Positions 34,143 to 43,470 of a stretch of DNA of 64,000 nt are shown here, one piece after another. The notes under the pieces were generated by a model. It was not told where the DNA came from. It saw only the letters and a program-made list of their open reading frames with translations, and searched no databases. The stretch spans positions 434,001 through 498,000 of the forward strand of contig NZ_CP025407.1 of the NCBI RefSeq assembly GCF_002847285.1, written 5' to 3'. The translations under genes were made by a program, and so were the position numbers. Position 1 is the first letter of the stretch, and each line of letters begins with the position of its first letter. Origin of the DNA: Streptomyces sp. CMB-StM0423. GTDB taxonomy: Bacteria; Actinomycetota; Actinomycetes; Streptomycetales; Streptomycetaceae.

Positions 34143-36359
34143 GTGCTGACACGCATTGCGGAGCTCGTACTGCGCAGGACCCGGCTCGTGCTCGCGCTCG
34201 CCGTCGTCGCGGTCGTCGCCATGGCGGCGCTCGGCTTCGGGGCCTTCGGCAAGCTCAGCGCCGGCGGCTTCAGCGATCCGGGGTCGCCGTCGAGCAAGGC
34301 ACAGGAGGTGATCGACGACAGATTCGGGGGCGATACGAACCTGGTCCTGCTCGTCTCCGCCGAGTCCGGGGGGCTCGGCGGGGACGCGGCCCGCGAGCGC
34401 GGTCTTGAGGTGACCGGGGGGCTGCGGTCGGAGTCCACCGTCACCAGCGTCATGTCGTACTGGGACCGCGGCGGCGAGGGGCTGACGTCGCAGGACGGGA
34501 ACCAGGCGCTCGTCCTCGCGCATGTCGCCGGCGGCGACGACAAGGAGGCCGACAACGCCAAGGCGCTGACCGGCGAGTACGCCGGCACCCGCGACGGCGT
34601 CACGGTCAAGGCGGGCGGCGGAGCGGCGGTGAGCAACGACGTCTCCACCCAGGTCGCCGCCGACCTGGCGCTGGCCGAGGCGATCGCCGTACCCCTCACC
34701 CTCGTGCTGCTGGTGCTCGCCTTCGGCAGCGTCATCGCGGCGCTGCTGCCGCTGGCGATCGGGCTGGTCGCCATCTTCGGCACCTTCGCCGAGCTGTGGG
34801 TGCTCGGCAGCCTCACCGACGTCTCGGTCTTCTCCGTCAACCTCACCATCGCGCTGGGGCTCGGCCTCGGCATCGACTACGGGCTGCTGCTGGTCAGCCG
34901 GTTCCGCGAGCAGTTGGCCGCGGGCGACGAGGTGCCTGCGGCCATCCGGCGTACGGTGGCGACCGCGGGCCGTACGATCGCGTTCTCCTCCGCGACGATC
35001 GTCGCCGCGCTCGCCGCGCTGCTGGTCTTCCCGCAGTACTTCCTGCGGTCCTTCGCCTACGCGGGCATCGGCGTCGTGGCCATCTCCGCGATCAGCGCGC
35101 TGGTGATCATCCCCGCGCTGCTCGCCGTCCTCGGCCACCGCGTCAACCGCGGCCGGATCCCGGGCGCCCGGGCCATGCGGCGCACCGACGCGCCGCTGTG
35201 GGGGCGGATCGCCGGCGCCGTCATGCGCCGCCCCGCGCTCACCGCGCTGCCGGTGCTCGGCGTGCTGCTGCTGGCCGCCTCCCCGCTGCTGGGCGTCAGC
35301 TACGGCACCCCGGACGAGCGGGTGCTGCCGGAGAGCGCGCAGAGCCGGCAGGTGGCCACCGCGCTGCGCGAGGACTTCGCCGTCGACGACAGCACCGCCA
35401 TGGACGTGGTGACCACCGGCGCCGTCGCCGGGCCCGACCTCACCGCGTACGCCACCGAGCTGTCCCGGCTCGACGGCGTCACCCGGGTCGCCGCGAGCAA
35501 CGGCACGTACGCCGATGGCGCGGCCGGCCCCGCGGGTCCCGCCGCAGAAGCGCTCGGCCGCCCCGACGCGCAGCGGCTGACCGTCTCCGTCGAGCCCGCG
35601 CCCAAGTCGGGCGCGGCGCAGCACCTGGTCGAGGACGTCCGCGCGGTGCCCGCGCCCGGCGGGGTGGAGACCCTGGTCGGCGGCACCGACGCGGAGCTGG
35701 TCGACGCCAAGGACAGCATCGGCAGCCGGCTGCCGCTGGCCGTGGGGATGGTCCTGATCACGACGTTCGTGCTGCTGTTCCTCTTCACCGGCAGCGTCGT
35801 CCAGCCGCTGCGGGCGGTCGCCCTCAACGCCGTCAGCCTGGCCGCGGCCATGGGCGTGATGGTGTGGATCTTCCAGGACGGCCATCTCAGCGGGCTGCTC
35901 GGCTTCACGCCGCAGCCGATGGACACGGCGATGACCGTACTGATGTTCTGCATCGCCTTCGGCCTGTCGATGGACTACGAGGTCTTCCTCACCAGCCGGA
36001 TCAAGGAACTGCACGACGCGGGCGCCGACCCGGCCACGGCGGTGACGAGCGGGCTCGCCCGCACCGGCCGGATCGTGACCATGGCCGCCGGGCTGCTGGC
36101 CGTCAGCTTCTTCGCCTTCGGCACCGGCGAGGTCAGCTTCCTGCAGATGTTCGGCCTGGGCAGCGCGCTCGCCATCCTCATCGACGCGGTCGCGGTCCGC
36201 GGCGTGCTGGTGCCGGCCGCGATGCGGCTGCTGGGCAGGCGCGCCTGGTACGCGCCGCGCTGGCTGCGCCGGGTGCACGGCCGGGTGGGCCTGAGCGAGG
36301 CCGGGCCAGGGCCCGCCGCGCCCGAGCGGGAGTCGGAGCGCACCCCGGCCGGGGTGTGA
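34143..36359 (+). CDS. MMPL-family (RND-type) transporter
   Basis: A 738-residue membrane transporter with the two-fold MMPL layout: TM1 (residues 12-33), an extracytoplasmic domain, five TM helices including LGLGLGIDYGLLLVSRF, a second TM1-like segment near 365, a second outer domain and five more TM helices including AFGLSMDYEVFLTSRI. The GxxxDY motifs carry the proton-relay Asp-Tyr pairs. GTG start with AAGGGGAG. Such proteins export lipids or drugs; substrate unknown. Divergent from its likely TetR repressor. A strong terminator follows. Confidence 0.93.
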   Translation: MLTRIAELVLRRTRLVLALAVVAVVAMAALGFGAFGKLSAGGFSDPGSPSSKAQEVIDDRFGGDTNLVLLVSAESGGLGGDAARERGLEVTGGLRSESTVTSVMSYWDRGGEGLTSQDGNQALVLAHVAGGDDKEADNAKALTGEYAGTRDGVTVKAGGGAAVSNDVSTQVAADLALAEAIAVPLTLVLLVLAFGSVIAALLPLAIGLVAIFGTFAELWVLGSLTDVSVFSVNLTIALGLGLGIDYGLLLVSRFREQLAAGDEVPAAIRRTVATAGRTIAFSSATIVAALAALLVFPQYFLRSFAYAGIGVVAISAISALVIIPALLAVLGHRVNRGRIPGARAMRRTDAPLWGRIAGAVMRRPALTALPVLGVLLLAASPLLGVSYGTPDERVLPESAQSRQVATALREDFAVDDSTAMDVVTTGAVAGPDLTAYATELSRLDGVTRVAASNGTYADGAAGPAGPAAEALGRPDAQRLTVSVEPAPKSGAAQHLVEDVRAVPAPGGVETLVGGTDAELVDAKDSIGSRLPLAVGMVLITTFVLLFLFTGSVVQPLRAVALNAVSLAAAMGVMVWIFQDGHLSGLLGFTPQPMDTAMTVLMFCIAFGLSMDYEVFLTSRIKELHDAGADPATAVTSGLARTGRIVTMAAGLLAVSFFAFGTGEVSFLQMFGLGSALAILIDAVAVRGVLVPAAMRLLGRRAWYAPRWLRRVHGRVGLSEAGPGPAAPERESERTPAGV

Positions 36360-36377
36360 GCGCCGAGGACGTACGGC

Positions 36378-36410
36378 AAGGGCCCCGCCGCGACACGCGG
36401 CGGGGCCCTT
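36378..36410. terminator. 14-bp hairpin terminator between MMPL and ABC genes
   Basis: Perfect arms 36378-36391 and 36397-36410 with a five-base loop, between two convergent genes (stops at 36359 and 36427). On the plus strand the right arm ends CCCTTC. Confidence 0.75.
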
Positions 36411-36426
36411 CTGCGCGTACGCGCGG

Positions 36427-37239
36427 CTACCGCTTGGAGAACTCCTGATACTCCTTCAGCACGTCGTCCGTCGGCCCGTCCATCACCAACTCGCCCTTCT
36501 CCAGCCACAGCACCCGGTCGCAGGTGTCACGGATGGACTTGTTGGTGTGGCTGACCAGGAACACCGTGCCGGCCTCCTTGCGGAGCTCGCGCAGCCGGGC
36601 CTCGGAGCGCTTGCGGAACCTCAAGTCGCCGGTGGCCAGCGCCTCGTCGATCATCAGCACCTCGTGGTCCTTGGCCGCGGCGATGGAGAACCGCAGCCGC
36701 GCCGCCATGCCGGAGGAGTACGTCCGCATGGGCAGGGTGATGAAGTCGCCCTTCTCGTTTATGCCGGAGAAGTCGACGATGCTCTGGTACCGCTCGCGGA
36801 TCTGCTCGCGGGTCATGCCCATCGCCAGCCCGCCGAGCATCACGTTCCGCTCGCCCGTGAGGTCGTTCATCAGCGCCGCGTTGACGCCGAGGAGCGAGGG
36901 CTGGCCGTTGGTGTACACCTTGCCGCTGTGCGTGGGCAGCACGCCGGCGATGGCCTTCAGCAGCGTCGACTTGCCGGAGCCGTTGGAGCCGATCAGGCCG
37001 ATGGCCTGGCCGCGGTACGCCGTGAAGCTGACGCCGCGCACCGCGTGCACCTCGCGCACCCTGTCGCTCTTGTCCCGGCGCAGGATGCGGTTCAGTGCGG
37101 CGGCGCCGCTGCCCTTGCCGCGGGAGCCGCCCTGCACCCGGTACACGATGTGCACGTCGTCCGCGATGACCGTCGGCACCAGCCCGTCGGCGGGCGTGTC
37201 GGTCTCGGCGCGGCTCGTCGGATGTTCAGCCACGGCCAT
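36427..37239 (-). CDS. ABC exporter ATPase (TagH/RfbB-like)
   Basis: A 270-residue ATPase of the polysaccharide/teichoic acid export type. Walker A GSNGSGKS (84-91), signature YSSGM (174-178), Walker B VLMIDEA (194-200), and a switch His in LVSHTNKS. It lacks the C-terminal sugar-binding extension of some O-antigen exporters. It overlaps the permease gene by 14 bases. GAGGAG lies 5-6 bases before the ATG. It powers export of the product made by the upstream CDP-alcohol/glycosyltransferase genes (inference). Confidence 0.92.
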   Translation of the reverse strand: MAVAEHPTSRAETDTPADGLVPTVIADDVHIVYRVQGGSRGKGSGAAALNRILRRDKSDRVREVHAVRGVSFTAYRGQAIGLIGSNGSGKSTLLKAIAGVLPTHSGKVYTNGQPSLLGVNAALMNDLTGERNVMLGGLAMGMTREQIRERYQSIVDFSGINEKGDFITLPMRTYSSGMAARLRFSIAAAKDHEVLMIDEALATGDLRFRKRSEARLRELRKEAGTVFLVSHTNKSIRDTCDRVLWLEKGELVMDGPTDDVLKEYQEFSKR

Positions 37240-38152
37240 ATCGCTCCTCAGCCTTCCAGAAGAACACGAAACCGAACGCGCCGATCACCACGGCCCAGCC
37301 CGCCGCCAGCAGCCAGACGTTCGGCGGCATGTAGGCCTTCGGGAAGTCCCCCATGAGGGCGTAGCGCATGAGGTCCATGTATACAGCGGCCGGGTTCATC
37401 GCGACGAGGTCGGCGGCCCACTGCGGCGCGTCCGCCCGCACCGTCATCATGTACTGCAGCGGGAACATCACGCCCGAGCCGTACATCCAGGCGCGCAGGA
37501 TGAACGGCATGAGCTGCGCGAGATCCGGCGTGTCGCTGCCCAGCCGGGCCACGACCATCGCCAGGCCGGTGTTGAAGACGTACTGGAGCGCCAGGATCGG
37601 CACGATCAGCAGCCACGTCCACGTCGGGTACCAGCCGAAGGCGACCAGGATGACGGCCAGCACCGTCATCGAGTAGAGCAGTTGCTGCAGTTGCTGCAGC
37701 GAGAACGAGATCGGCAGCGCGGCCCGCGGGAAGTGCAGCGCCCGCACCAGGCCCAGGTTCCCCGAGATCGACCGGACGCCCGACATGACGGACTGCTGGG
37801 TGAACGTCCACACGAACACCCCCGTGACCAGGAACGGGATGTAGACGTCGTTGCTCATCCCGGCGCGGCCGCCGAGCAGCACGCCGAAGATGAAGAAGAA
37901 GACCGTCGCGTTCAGCAGCGGGGTCAGCACCTGCCAGACCTGGCCCAGCTTCGCCCGGCTGTACTGCGCGGTGAGCTTGGCGCGCGAGAAGGTCAGGATG
38001 AAATGGCGGCGCGCCCAGAGCTGCCGCACGTACTCGGGCAGTCCGGGTCGCGCGCCGCTCACCGTGAGGCCGTACTTGGCGGCCAGCTCGGCCGGGGTCA
38101 GCCCGTCATCGGGATGGCGCTTGGGCGGAGCGCCCACTGCCGTTTCGCTCAC
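37226..38152 (-). CDS. ABC exporter permease (TagG/ABC-2 type)
   Basis: A 308-residue ABC-2 permease with about six membrane segments, starting after an N-terminal cytoplasmic stretch that ends in WARRHFILTFSRAKLTAQYSRAKLG. This family forms wide channels for lipid-linked polymers. GTG start with a weak ribosome site. Partner of the ATPase that overlaps its 3' end. Confidence 0.9.
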   Translation of the reverse strand: MSETAVGAPPKRHPDDGLTPAELAAKYGLTVSGARPGLPEYVRQLWARRHFILTFSRAKLTAQYSRAKLGQVWQVLTPLLNATVFFFIFGVLLGGRAGMSNDVYIPFLVTGVFVWTFTQQSVMSGVRSISGNLGLVRALHFPRAALPISFSLQQLQQLLYSMTVLAVILVAFGWYPTWTWLLIVPILALQYVFNTGLAMVVARLGSDTPDLAQLMPFILRAWMYGSGVMFPLQYMMTVRADAPQWAADLVAMNPAAVYMDLMRYALMGDFPKAYMPPNVWLLAAGWAVVIGAFGFVFFWKAEERYGRG

Positions 38153-38195
38153 AGTCGGTAACTTTCGTCCTCAGACACTCAACGGTACGAGCTTG

Positions 38196-39119
38196 TCAGA
38201 TCACGGGCGGTCGTCCCAGCCGGGTCAGCCGCCACACCGTACGCCACTTCATGGGTTTGCGCGGCCCGCACGGCGCGCGCCAGCCCTCTCGGAAGCCTAC
38301 GAGCCATGATTTCAGCACAGCCCGGGAGGGGCTGCGTGCCACTGTGAGCAGGAACCAGACACCCAGATAGACGGGGACGAGCGGCGCGGGCAGGTTCCGG
38401 CGGGCCAGCCAGACGCGGTTGCGGGCCACGTTGTGGTGGTACGTGGCGTGCCTGCTGGGCGGCATCGTCGGGTGGTGCAGCACCATGTCGGCGCGGTAGT
38501 CGATGTGCCAGCCCGCGTCCAGCGCCCGCCAGGCGAGGTCGGTCTCCTCGTGGGCGTAGAAGAAGTCGTCCGGCAGCCCGCCGACCTCCTGGAACACCTC
38601 CGTGCGCACCGCGTTGGCGCCGCCGAGGAAGGTGGTGACGCGCGAGGAGCGCATCGGGTCGGAGGCGCGCAGCCGGGGGACGTGCCGGCGCTGGGTGACC
38701 CCGGTCTCGGGGTCGGCGATGCGGAAGCTGACGATGCCCAGGCGCGGGTCGGCGGCGAACGCCTCGCGCACCAGCCGGGCCGTGTCCTGTTGTGGCAGAA
38801 GACCGTCGTCGTCGAGAAAGAGCAATACGTCGACATCGCGGCCGCCCTCGCCGAACGCCTCGATGCCGACGTTGCGGCCGCCGGGGATGCCCAGGTTCTC
38901 GGGCAGCTCCACGACCCGTACGCCCTGCGGGATGTTCGGCACGGTCACGCCCTGGGCGACGACGACCACCTCGACCGGCGCGCCGTCCTGCTTGGCGACC
39001 GACTCCAGCAGCGCGCGCAGCTCCTCGGGGCGCTGGCCCATCGTGATCACGACGGCGCCGACCCTGACGTCCTCCGGGCTCTTGGCCTCCGGTTGCCGGG
39101 GCTGGTGTTCATATGTCAT
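38196..39119 (-). CDS. Family 2 glycosyltransferase
   Basis: A 307-residue GT-A glycosyltransferase. VGAVVITMGQRPEELRALLESV opens the nucleotide-sugar domain (about 20-41), and LLFLDDDG (99-106) carries the metal-binding Asp cluster. FFYAHEETDLAWRALDAGW matches the rhamnosyltransferase-like catalytic region. A hydrophobic segment (VPVYLGVWFLLTV) near residue 255 may touch the membrane. Start ATG 39119 is chosen; GTG 39128 would overlap the previous stop by four bases and is also likely. It probably adds a sugar to the exported product. Confidence 0.88.
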   Translation of the reverse strand: MTYEHQPRQPEAKSPEDVRVGAVVITMGQRPEELRALLESVAKQDGAPVEVVVVAQGVTVPNIPQGVRVVELPENLGIPGGRNVGIEAFGEGGRDVDVLLFLDDDGLLPQQDTARLVREAFAADPRLGIVSFRIADPETGVTQRRHVPRLRASDPMRSSRVTTFLGGANAVRTEVFQEVGGLPDDFFYAHEETDLAWRALDAGWHIDYRADMVLHHPTMPPSRHATYHHNVARNRVWLARRNLPAPLVPVYLGVWFLLTVARSPSRAVLKSWLVGFREGWRAPCGPRKPMKWRTVWRLTRLGRPPVI

Positions 39120-39124
39120 TCGGC

Positions 39125-39904
39125 TCACCGCAACCTGCTGGAGGCCAGAATGCTGACCAGGTGAAGGAGGGTCTGCAGCATCGCTATCGCGGCGAGTACG
39201 GCGACACCGAGCCGGGAGAAGTAAAGGTCCCCCTTGATCAGGTCGAGGACCGCCAGCAGAAGGATGAGGAGTGACGCCTCGATCCCCAGGATCAGCCGGT
39301 GGAACTTCAGCGCCGACGCCGCCTTGCGGGCCACGGCGACACCCGACGAGCGCGGCTCGGCCGCGGACTCCTTGACCGGCGGCAGGCCCTGCTGGTGGCG
39401 GGCGACGCCGACGAGGTCGGTCTCCGCCTTGATCAGCACGGCGCCCAGCGCGGCGAGCGTGCCGAGGAAGGCCCAGAGCCAGTCGACGGAGCCCTCGCCC
39501 CACGGGTCGGCGGCGCGCAGGCCGAAGCCCACCAGCACCGCGGCGTCGCAGAGGTACGCGCCGACCCGGTCGAGGTACACGCCGCCGATGGAGAACTGCT
39601 GCTTCCAGCGGGCGACCTCCCCGTCGACGCAGTCGAGCAGCAGGTACAACTGGACCATCAGCACGCCGAGCAGGGCCCCGGCGATCCCGGGGACCAGCAG
39701 CGCCGGGGCGGCGAGGACGCCGGCGAGGGTCATGACGTACGTCAGTTGGTTGGGCGTGACCCGGGTGTTCACCAGGTGCCGGTCGACGCGCAGCGAGATC
39801 TCGCGCATGTACAGGCGGCCGGCCCAGTGCTCCCCGCTGCGCCGGTCCTTCACCCCCGGGGGGTGGACCACGGGCCGTAGCTCAGCTACCGATGGCTTTG
39901 GCAT
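39125..39904 (-). CDS. CDP-alcohol phosphatidyltransferase-family protein, atypical motif
   Basis: A 259-residue membrane enzyme of the CDP-alcohol phosphotransferase family. The signature is D91-x2-D94-G95-x2-A98-R99 in DCVDGEVARW, followed by Gly108 and Asp112. The fourth Asp, normally four residues after the third and the proposed catalytic base, is Ala116; the next Asp is 120. Membrane segments lie on both sides and near the C-terminus. It overlaps the dehydrogenase gene by 23 bases. It is either a variant enzyme or one with a shifted base. Confidence 0.88.
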   Translation of the reverse strand: MPKPSVAELRPVVHPPGVKDRRSGEHWAGRLYMREISLRVDRHLVNTRVTPNQLTYVMTLAGVLAAPALLVPGIAGALLGVLMVQLYLLLDCVDGEVARWKQQFSIGGVYLDRVGAYLCDAAVLVGFGLRAADPWGEGSVDWLWAFLGTLAALGAVLIKAETDLVGVARHQQGLPPVKESAAEPRSSGVAVARKAASALKFHRLILGIEASLLILLLAVLDLIKGDLYFSRLGVAVLAAIAMLQTLLHLVSILASSRLR

Positions 39905-40946
39905 AGTCGGCGTAGGCGTCCCTGATCTCGTCGGTGGACAGGTCGAGGTGTTCGAGGATCGTGTACCGGCCGGGCCGGGTCTGCGGCGCGAACTCGATGG
40001 CCTTCACGAACTCGTCGTCCGCGAAGCCGATGTCGTCGGCCAGCACCGGCAGCCCGTGCCGGCGCAGGACCTGGGCCATCAGCAGCGCCGTCTCCCGGTC
40101 GCCGCGCAGGAACGTGGCGAAGGTCCCGCCGATGCCGCACTGCTCGCCGTGGAGCGCGCAGCGCGTCGGGTAGAGCAGGTCGAAGGCGTGGCTGATCTCG
40201 TGGCACGCGCCGGAGGCCGGCCGGCTGTCGCCGGCGACGGACATCGCGATGCCGCAGAGCACCAGCGCCTCGGCGAGGATGACGAGGAAGTCGTCGTCGC
40301 CGATCCCGCCGGGGTGGCGCAGTACCGAGTCGCCGGCGCTGCGCGCCATCGCTGCGGCCAGCCCGTCGATGGGCTCGCCGGTCTCGCGGTGGGACAGCTC
40401 CCAGTCGGCGACGGCGGACAGCTTGCACGTCACGTCGCCGATGCCGGCGCGGACGAAGCGCGGCGGGGCCTCGCGGATGACGTCGAGGTCGATGACGATC
40501 GCGATGGGGTTCGGCACGCCGTACGAGCCGCGGCCCGCGTCGTTGTCGAGCGTCGAGACCGGCGAGCAGAGGCCGTCGTTGGCGAGGTTGGTGGCCACGG
40601 CGACCATCGGCAGGCCGACGCGCGCGGCGGCGTACTTCGCGGAGTCGATGACCTTGCCGCCGCCGAGGCCGACGACGGCGTCGTAGCGCCCGGTGCGCTT
40701 GATGGAGTCGGCGAGCCGCACGGCGCCGTCGATGGTGCCGTCGGCGTCGGCGAACCAGTCGGCGCCGGGCAGCGCCGGCGCGAAGCGGTCGCGCAGCGCC
40801 TGCCCGGAGCGCGGGCTGATGGCGAAGGCGAGCCGGCCCGACGGCGCGACACGCTGGTCGGAGAGGAGGTCAGCGAGGTCGTCCAGCGCCCCGGCCCGGA
40901 TGTCGACCGTCAGCGGCGACGGGATCAGGCGGGTCAGTACCGGCAC
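39882..40946 (-). CDS. Glycerol-1-phosphate dehydrogenase-like (iron-containing ADH fold)
   Basis: A 354-residue NAD(P)-dependent dehydrogenase of the sn-glycerol-1-phosphate dehydrogenase/AraM type. VVGLGGGKVIDSAKY is the nucleotide-binding stretch, and likely metal ligands occur in GACHEISHAFD and ALHGEQCG. GTG start at 40946 after AGGGAG; it overlaps the cytidylyltransferase-like gene by 13 bases. In this operon it could supply a polyol phosphate (glycerol-1-phosphate or similar) for activation to a CDP-alcohol (inference). Confidence 0.85.
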   Translation of the reverse strand: MPVLTRLIPSPLTVDIRAGALDDLADLLSDQRVAPSGRLAFAISPRSGQALRDRFAPALPGADWFADADGTIDGAVRLADSIKRTGRYDAVVGLGGGKVIDSAKYAAARVGLPMVAVATNLANDGLCSPVSTLDNDAGRGSYGVPNPIAIVIDLDVIREAPPRFVRAGIGDVTCKLSAVADWELSHRETGEPIDGLAAAMARSAGDSVLRHPGGIGDDDFLVILAEALVLCGIAMSVAGDSRPASGACHEISHAFDLLYPTRCALHGEQCGIGGTFATFLRGDRETALLMAQVLRRHGLPVLADDIGFADDEFVKAIEFAPQTRPGRYTILEHLDLSTDEIRDAYADYAKAIGS

Positions 40947-41668
40947 GCGATCTCCCTGCCCTTGGCGAGGTCCTCGTGGTTGTCGATCTCGACCCAGGCG
41001 ACGTCGCCGATGGGCTCGACGTCGATCCGGAAGCCGCGGTTGACCAGCTCCTGGTAGCCGTCCTCGTAGTAGAGGTCGGGGTCGCGCTCGAAGGTGGTCT
41101 TCAGCGCGTCGGCCAGCTCGTCGGCCGCGTCGCCCTCGATGAGGGTGACGCCGATGTACTCGCCGGTGGCCTCCGCCGGGTCCATCAGCTTGGTGATCTT
41201 CCGGACGCCCTTCTCGTCGGCGACGACCTTCATCTCCTCGTCGGCGAGCTTCTTGACCGTGTCGAGGGCGAGGATGATCTTCTTGCCGCCGCCGCGGGCG
41301 GCGAGCAGCGTCTTCTCGACGGAGACGGGGTGGACGGTGTCGCCGTTGGCGAGGATCACGTCGTGCCGGACCGAATCCCGGCCGCACCAGAGGGAGTAGG
41401 CGTTGTTCCACTCCTCTGCCTTGTCGTTGTCGATCAGGGTGAGCTTCAGCCCGTACGTGCGCTCCAGGGCCTCCTTGCGCTCGTACACGGCCTCCTTGCG
41501 GTAGCCGACGATGATCGCCGCCTCCGTGAGCCCGATCTCGGCGAAGTTGCCGAGGGTGAGGTCGAGGACGGTGGTCTCGCCGTCGACGGGCACCAGGGCC
41601 TTCGGCAGGGTGTCGGTGTAGGGGCGCAGACGCCGTCCGGCGCCGGCCGCCAGCACGAGGCCGATCAT
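40934..41668 (-). CDS. Nucleotidyltransferase (phosphocholine cytidylyltransferase-like)
   Basis: A 244-residue sugar/alcohol-phosphate nucleotidyltransferase. LVLAAGAGRRLRPYTDTLPK at the N-terminus is the NTP-binding signature; WNNAYSLW and VILANGDTV fit the LicC-like cytidylyltransferase branch. Start ATG 41668 after AGGAGA, overlapping the preceding gene by four bases (ATGA). It is predicted to make a CDP-alcohol from the polyol phosphate of the neighbouring dehydrogenase. Confidence 0.88.
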   Translation of the reverse strand: MIGLVLAAGAGRRLRPYTDTLPKALVPVDGETTVLDLTLGNFAEIGLTEAAIIVGYRKEAVYERKEALERTYGLKLTLIDNDKAEEWNNAYSLWCGRDSVRHDVILANGDTVHPVSVEKTLLAARGGGKKIILALDTVKKLADEEMKVVADEKGVRKITKLMDPAEATGEYIGVTLIEGDAADELADALKTTFERDPDLYYEDGYQELVNRGFRIDVEPIGDVAWVEIDNHEDLAKGREIACRY

Positions 41669-43470
41669 GCGGGTTCTCCTGTTTCGTCGTGTACAGCGGG
41701 GGCTCCGGAGGAGACCCAGAAGCGGATGCTCTCGGTGAGCACCACCAGCGCCACGGCCACGGCGATGGCCGCGAGCGCGAACGTGAAGCGCGTGCCGGTC
41801 AGCAGGGCTGCCGCCAGCGTGACCGCCAGCGCACGTCCCTCGTGCCCGCCGATCGCCCGCACCAGCAGGCGCGGGGGCGCACCCGTGCCGCCGCGGATGC
41901 GGTACACGGTGTCGTAGTGATGGTAGGCGACCGCGGCCACCAGTCCGAAAGCCGCAGGAAGCGCTCCGTTCACCTCGGAGCGGGCCGCGAGCGCGAGGAC
42001 GAGGCCGTACTCGGCGGCCCGGAAGACCGGCGGCACGAGCCAGTCCAGCGGGCCCGCGAGCGGCCGGGCGACGGCGAGTGCCGAGGTCAGGACGTAGCCG
42101 GCGGCGCCTATCAGGGCCCACCAGGTGCCGTACGGGGTGAAGAGCGCCAGCGCCACGAGGAGCACGCCGCCGGCGGCGGCGAGGGCGGGGGCGGCGTACG
42201 ACGGCAGGGAGCGCACGGGGGCGCGCAGGGAGCGGGCGGCGGCTTCGGCGAGCGGGCCGGTGTCCGTCAGCTCGTCCAGCGCCCTGAGCGCCTGCTCGGT
42301 GCGCGGGACGCGGCGCTTGAGGGAGCGCAGCACCCGGCCCGCGGTGGTGTAGGAGGCGGCGAGCCCCATGCCGATCAGCAGGACGACGAAGACGGTGCGC
42401 GGGGTGGTGACGGCGGTGAGCACGGCGATCAGCGCCCAGCGCTCGCCGATCGGCAGCACCACCATGCGGCGCAGCCACACCGTCCAGCCGAGCCGGTCGA
42501 GCCGCTCGGAGAGCGCCGCGGTGGGGCTGGTATTGGCCGCCGCGGCGGCAGTGCCGGCGATGGACTCGTTGAAGGCGAAGTCCACGACGTGCCGGCAGGT
42601 CTGCAGCACCATGGCACCGAGCGCGAGGGCCCATACGTCGTCGCCGTCGGCGTTGGCGGCGCCGATGGCCAGGCCCGCGAAGTAGGCGTACTCCTTGGCG
42701 CGGTCGAAGGTGGCGTCGAGCCAGGCGCCCATCGTGGAGTACTGCAGCGAGTAGCGGGCGAGCTGGCCGTCGGTGCAGTCCAGCACGAAGGAGAGCATGA
42801 GCAGCACGCCGGCGGCGACGAAGCCGCCGCGGGTGCCGGTGGCCGCGCAGCCGGCCGCGAGCACGGCGGTGGCCAGGGAGGCGGTGGTGACCTGGTTCGG
42901 GGTGAGGCCGCGGTTGGCGCACCAGCGGGCGAGGTAGCGCGAGTAGGGGCTGATGAAGAAGGTGGTGAAGAACCCGTCGCGGCTCTTCACCGCGGCGCGC
43001 AGCCGGGCCTTCTCCTCGTCCACGGCGGCGACCGCGTCCGTGGCCTTCGCCCGCGCGAGGGCGTCTTCGGGTACGGCCGCCACCAGCACTCCCAGCTCCG
43101 GCCGGGCCAGCGGCCCGTCGGCCTCCGCAAGCTGCGCGGCGGTCTGCTCGGCGACGCCGTCGAGGGTGTGGCTGCGCATCACCGCGCGGGAGAGCGCGGT
43201 GCGGGCCGCGGGCGTCCGCACCGCGACCACGCCGGGCACGGCCGCCCCCGGGAAGCGGGGGTCGGCAAGGGTGAGGCGCAGGCTGTGCCGGTGGCCGACG
43301 AAGCGGCTGTCGACAAGCGCGACCCCGCCGTCCCCGGGCAGCAGCGCGAGGACGGTGGCGGCGTCGGCCACGTCCGCGGCGGTACGCACGTCGTCGTAGC
43401 CCAGCGACCTCAGGTCGCTCTCCAGGGGGGACCCGGGGACGGGCAGGCCGATCAGGATTGCGGTCCGCAG
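41665..43470 (-). CDS. CDP-alcohol phosphotransferase with DUF5941-like C-terminus
   Basis: A large polytopic protein. The CDP-alcohol phosphotransferase motif is complete: DCTDGQLARY, then GAWLDATFD with both final Asp residues. The C-terminal membrane region matches what is called DUF5941. The N-terminus is problematic: the first standard start is GTG 43389 (574 residues), but in-frame sequence upstream (LRTAILIGLPVPGSPLESDL) looks like the true domain start. A CTG at 43470 lies 9 bases after AAGGAG and just after an in-frame TGA, so a rare CTG start (601 residues) is proposed. Confidence 0.8.
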   Translation of the reverse strand: MRTAILIGLPVPGSPLESDLRSLGYDDVRTAADVADAATVLALLPGDGGVALVDSRFVGHRHSLRLTLADPRFPGAAVPGVVAVRTPAARTALSRAVMRSHTLDGVAEQTAAQLAEADGPLARPELGVLVAAVPEDALARAKATDAVAAVDEEKARLRAAVKSRDGFFTTFFISPYSRYLARWCANRGLTPNQVTTASLATAVLAAGCAATGTRGGFVAAGVLLMLSFVLDCTDGQLARYSLQYSTMGAWLDATFDRAKEYAYFAGLAIGAANADGDDVWALALGAMVLQTCRHVVDFAFNESIAGTAAAAANTSPTAALSERLDRLGWTVWLRRMVVLPIGERWALIAVLTAVTTPRTVFVVLLIGMGLAASYTTAGRVLRSLKRRVPRTEQALRALDELTDTGPLAEAAARSLRAPVRSLPSYAAPALAAAGGVLLVALALFTPYGTWWALIGAAGYVLTSALAVARPLAGPLDWLVPPVFRAAEYGLVLALAARSEVNGALPAAFGLVAAVAYHHYDTVYRIRGGTGAPPRLLVRAIGGHEGRALAVTLAAALLTGTRFTFALAAIAVAVALVVLTESIRFWVSSGAPAVHDETGEPA

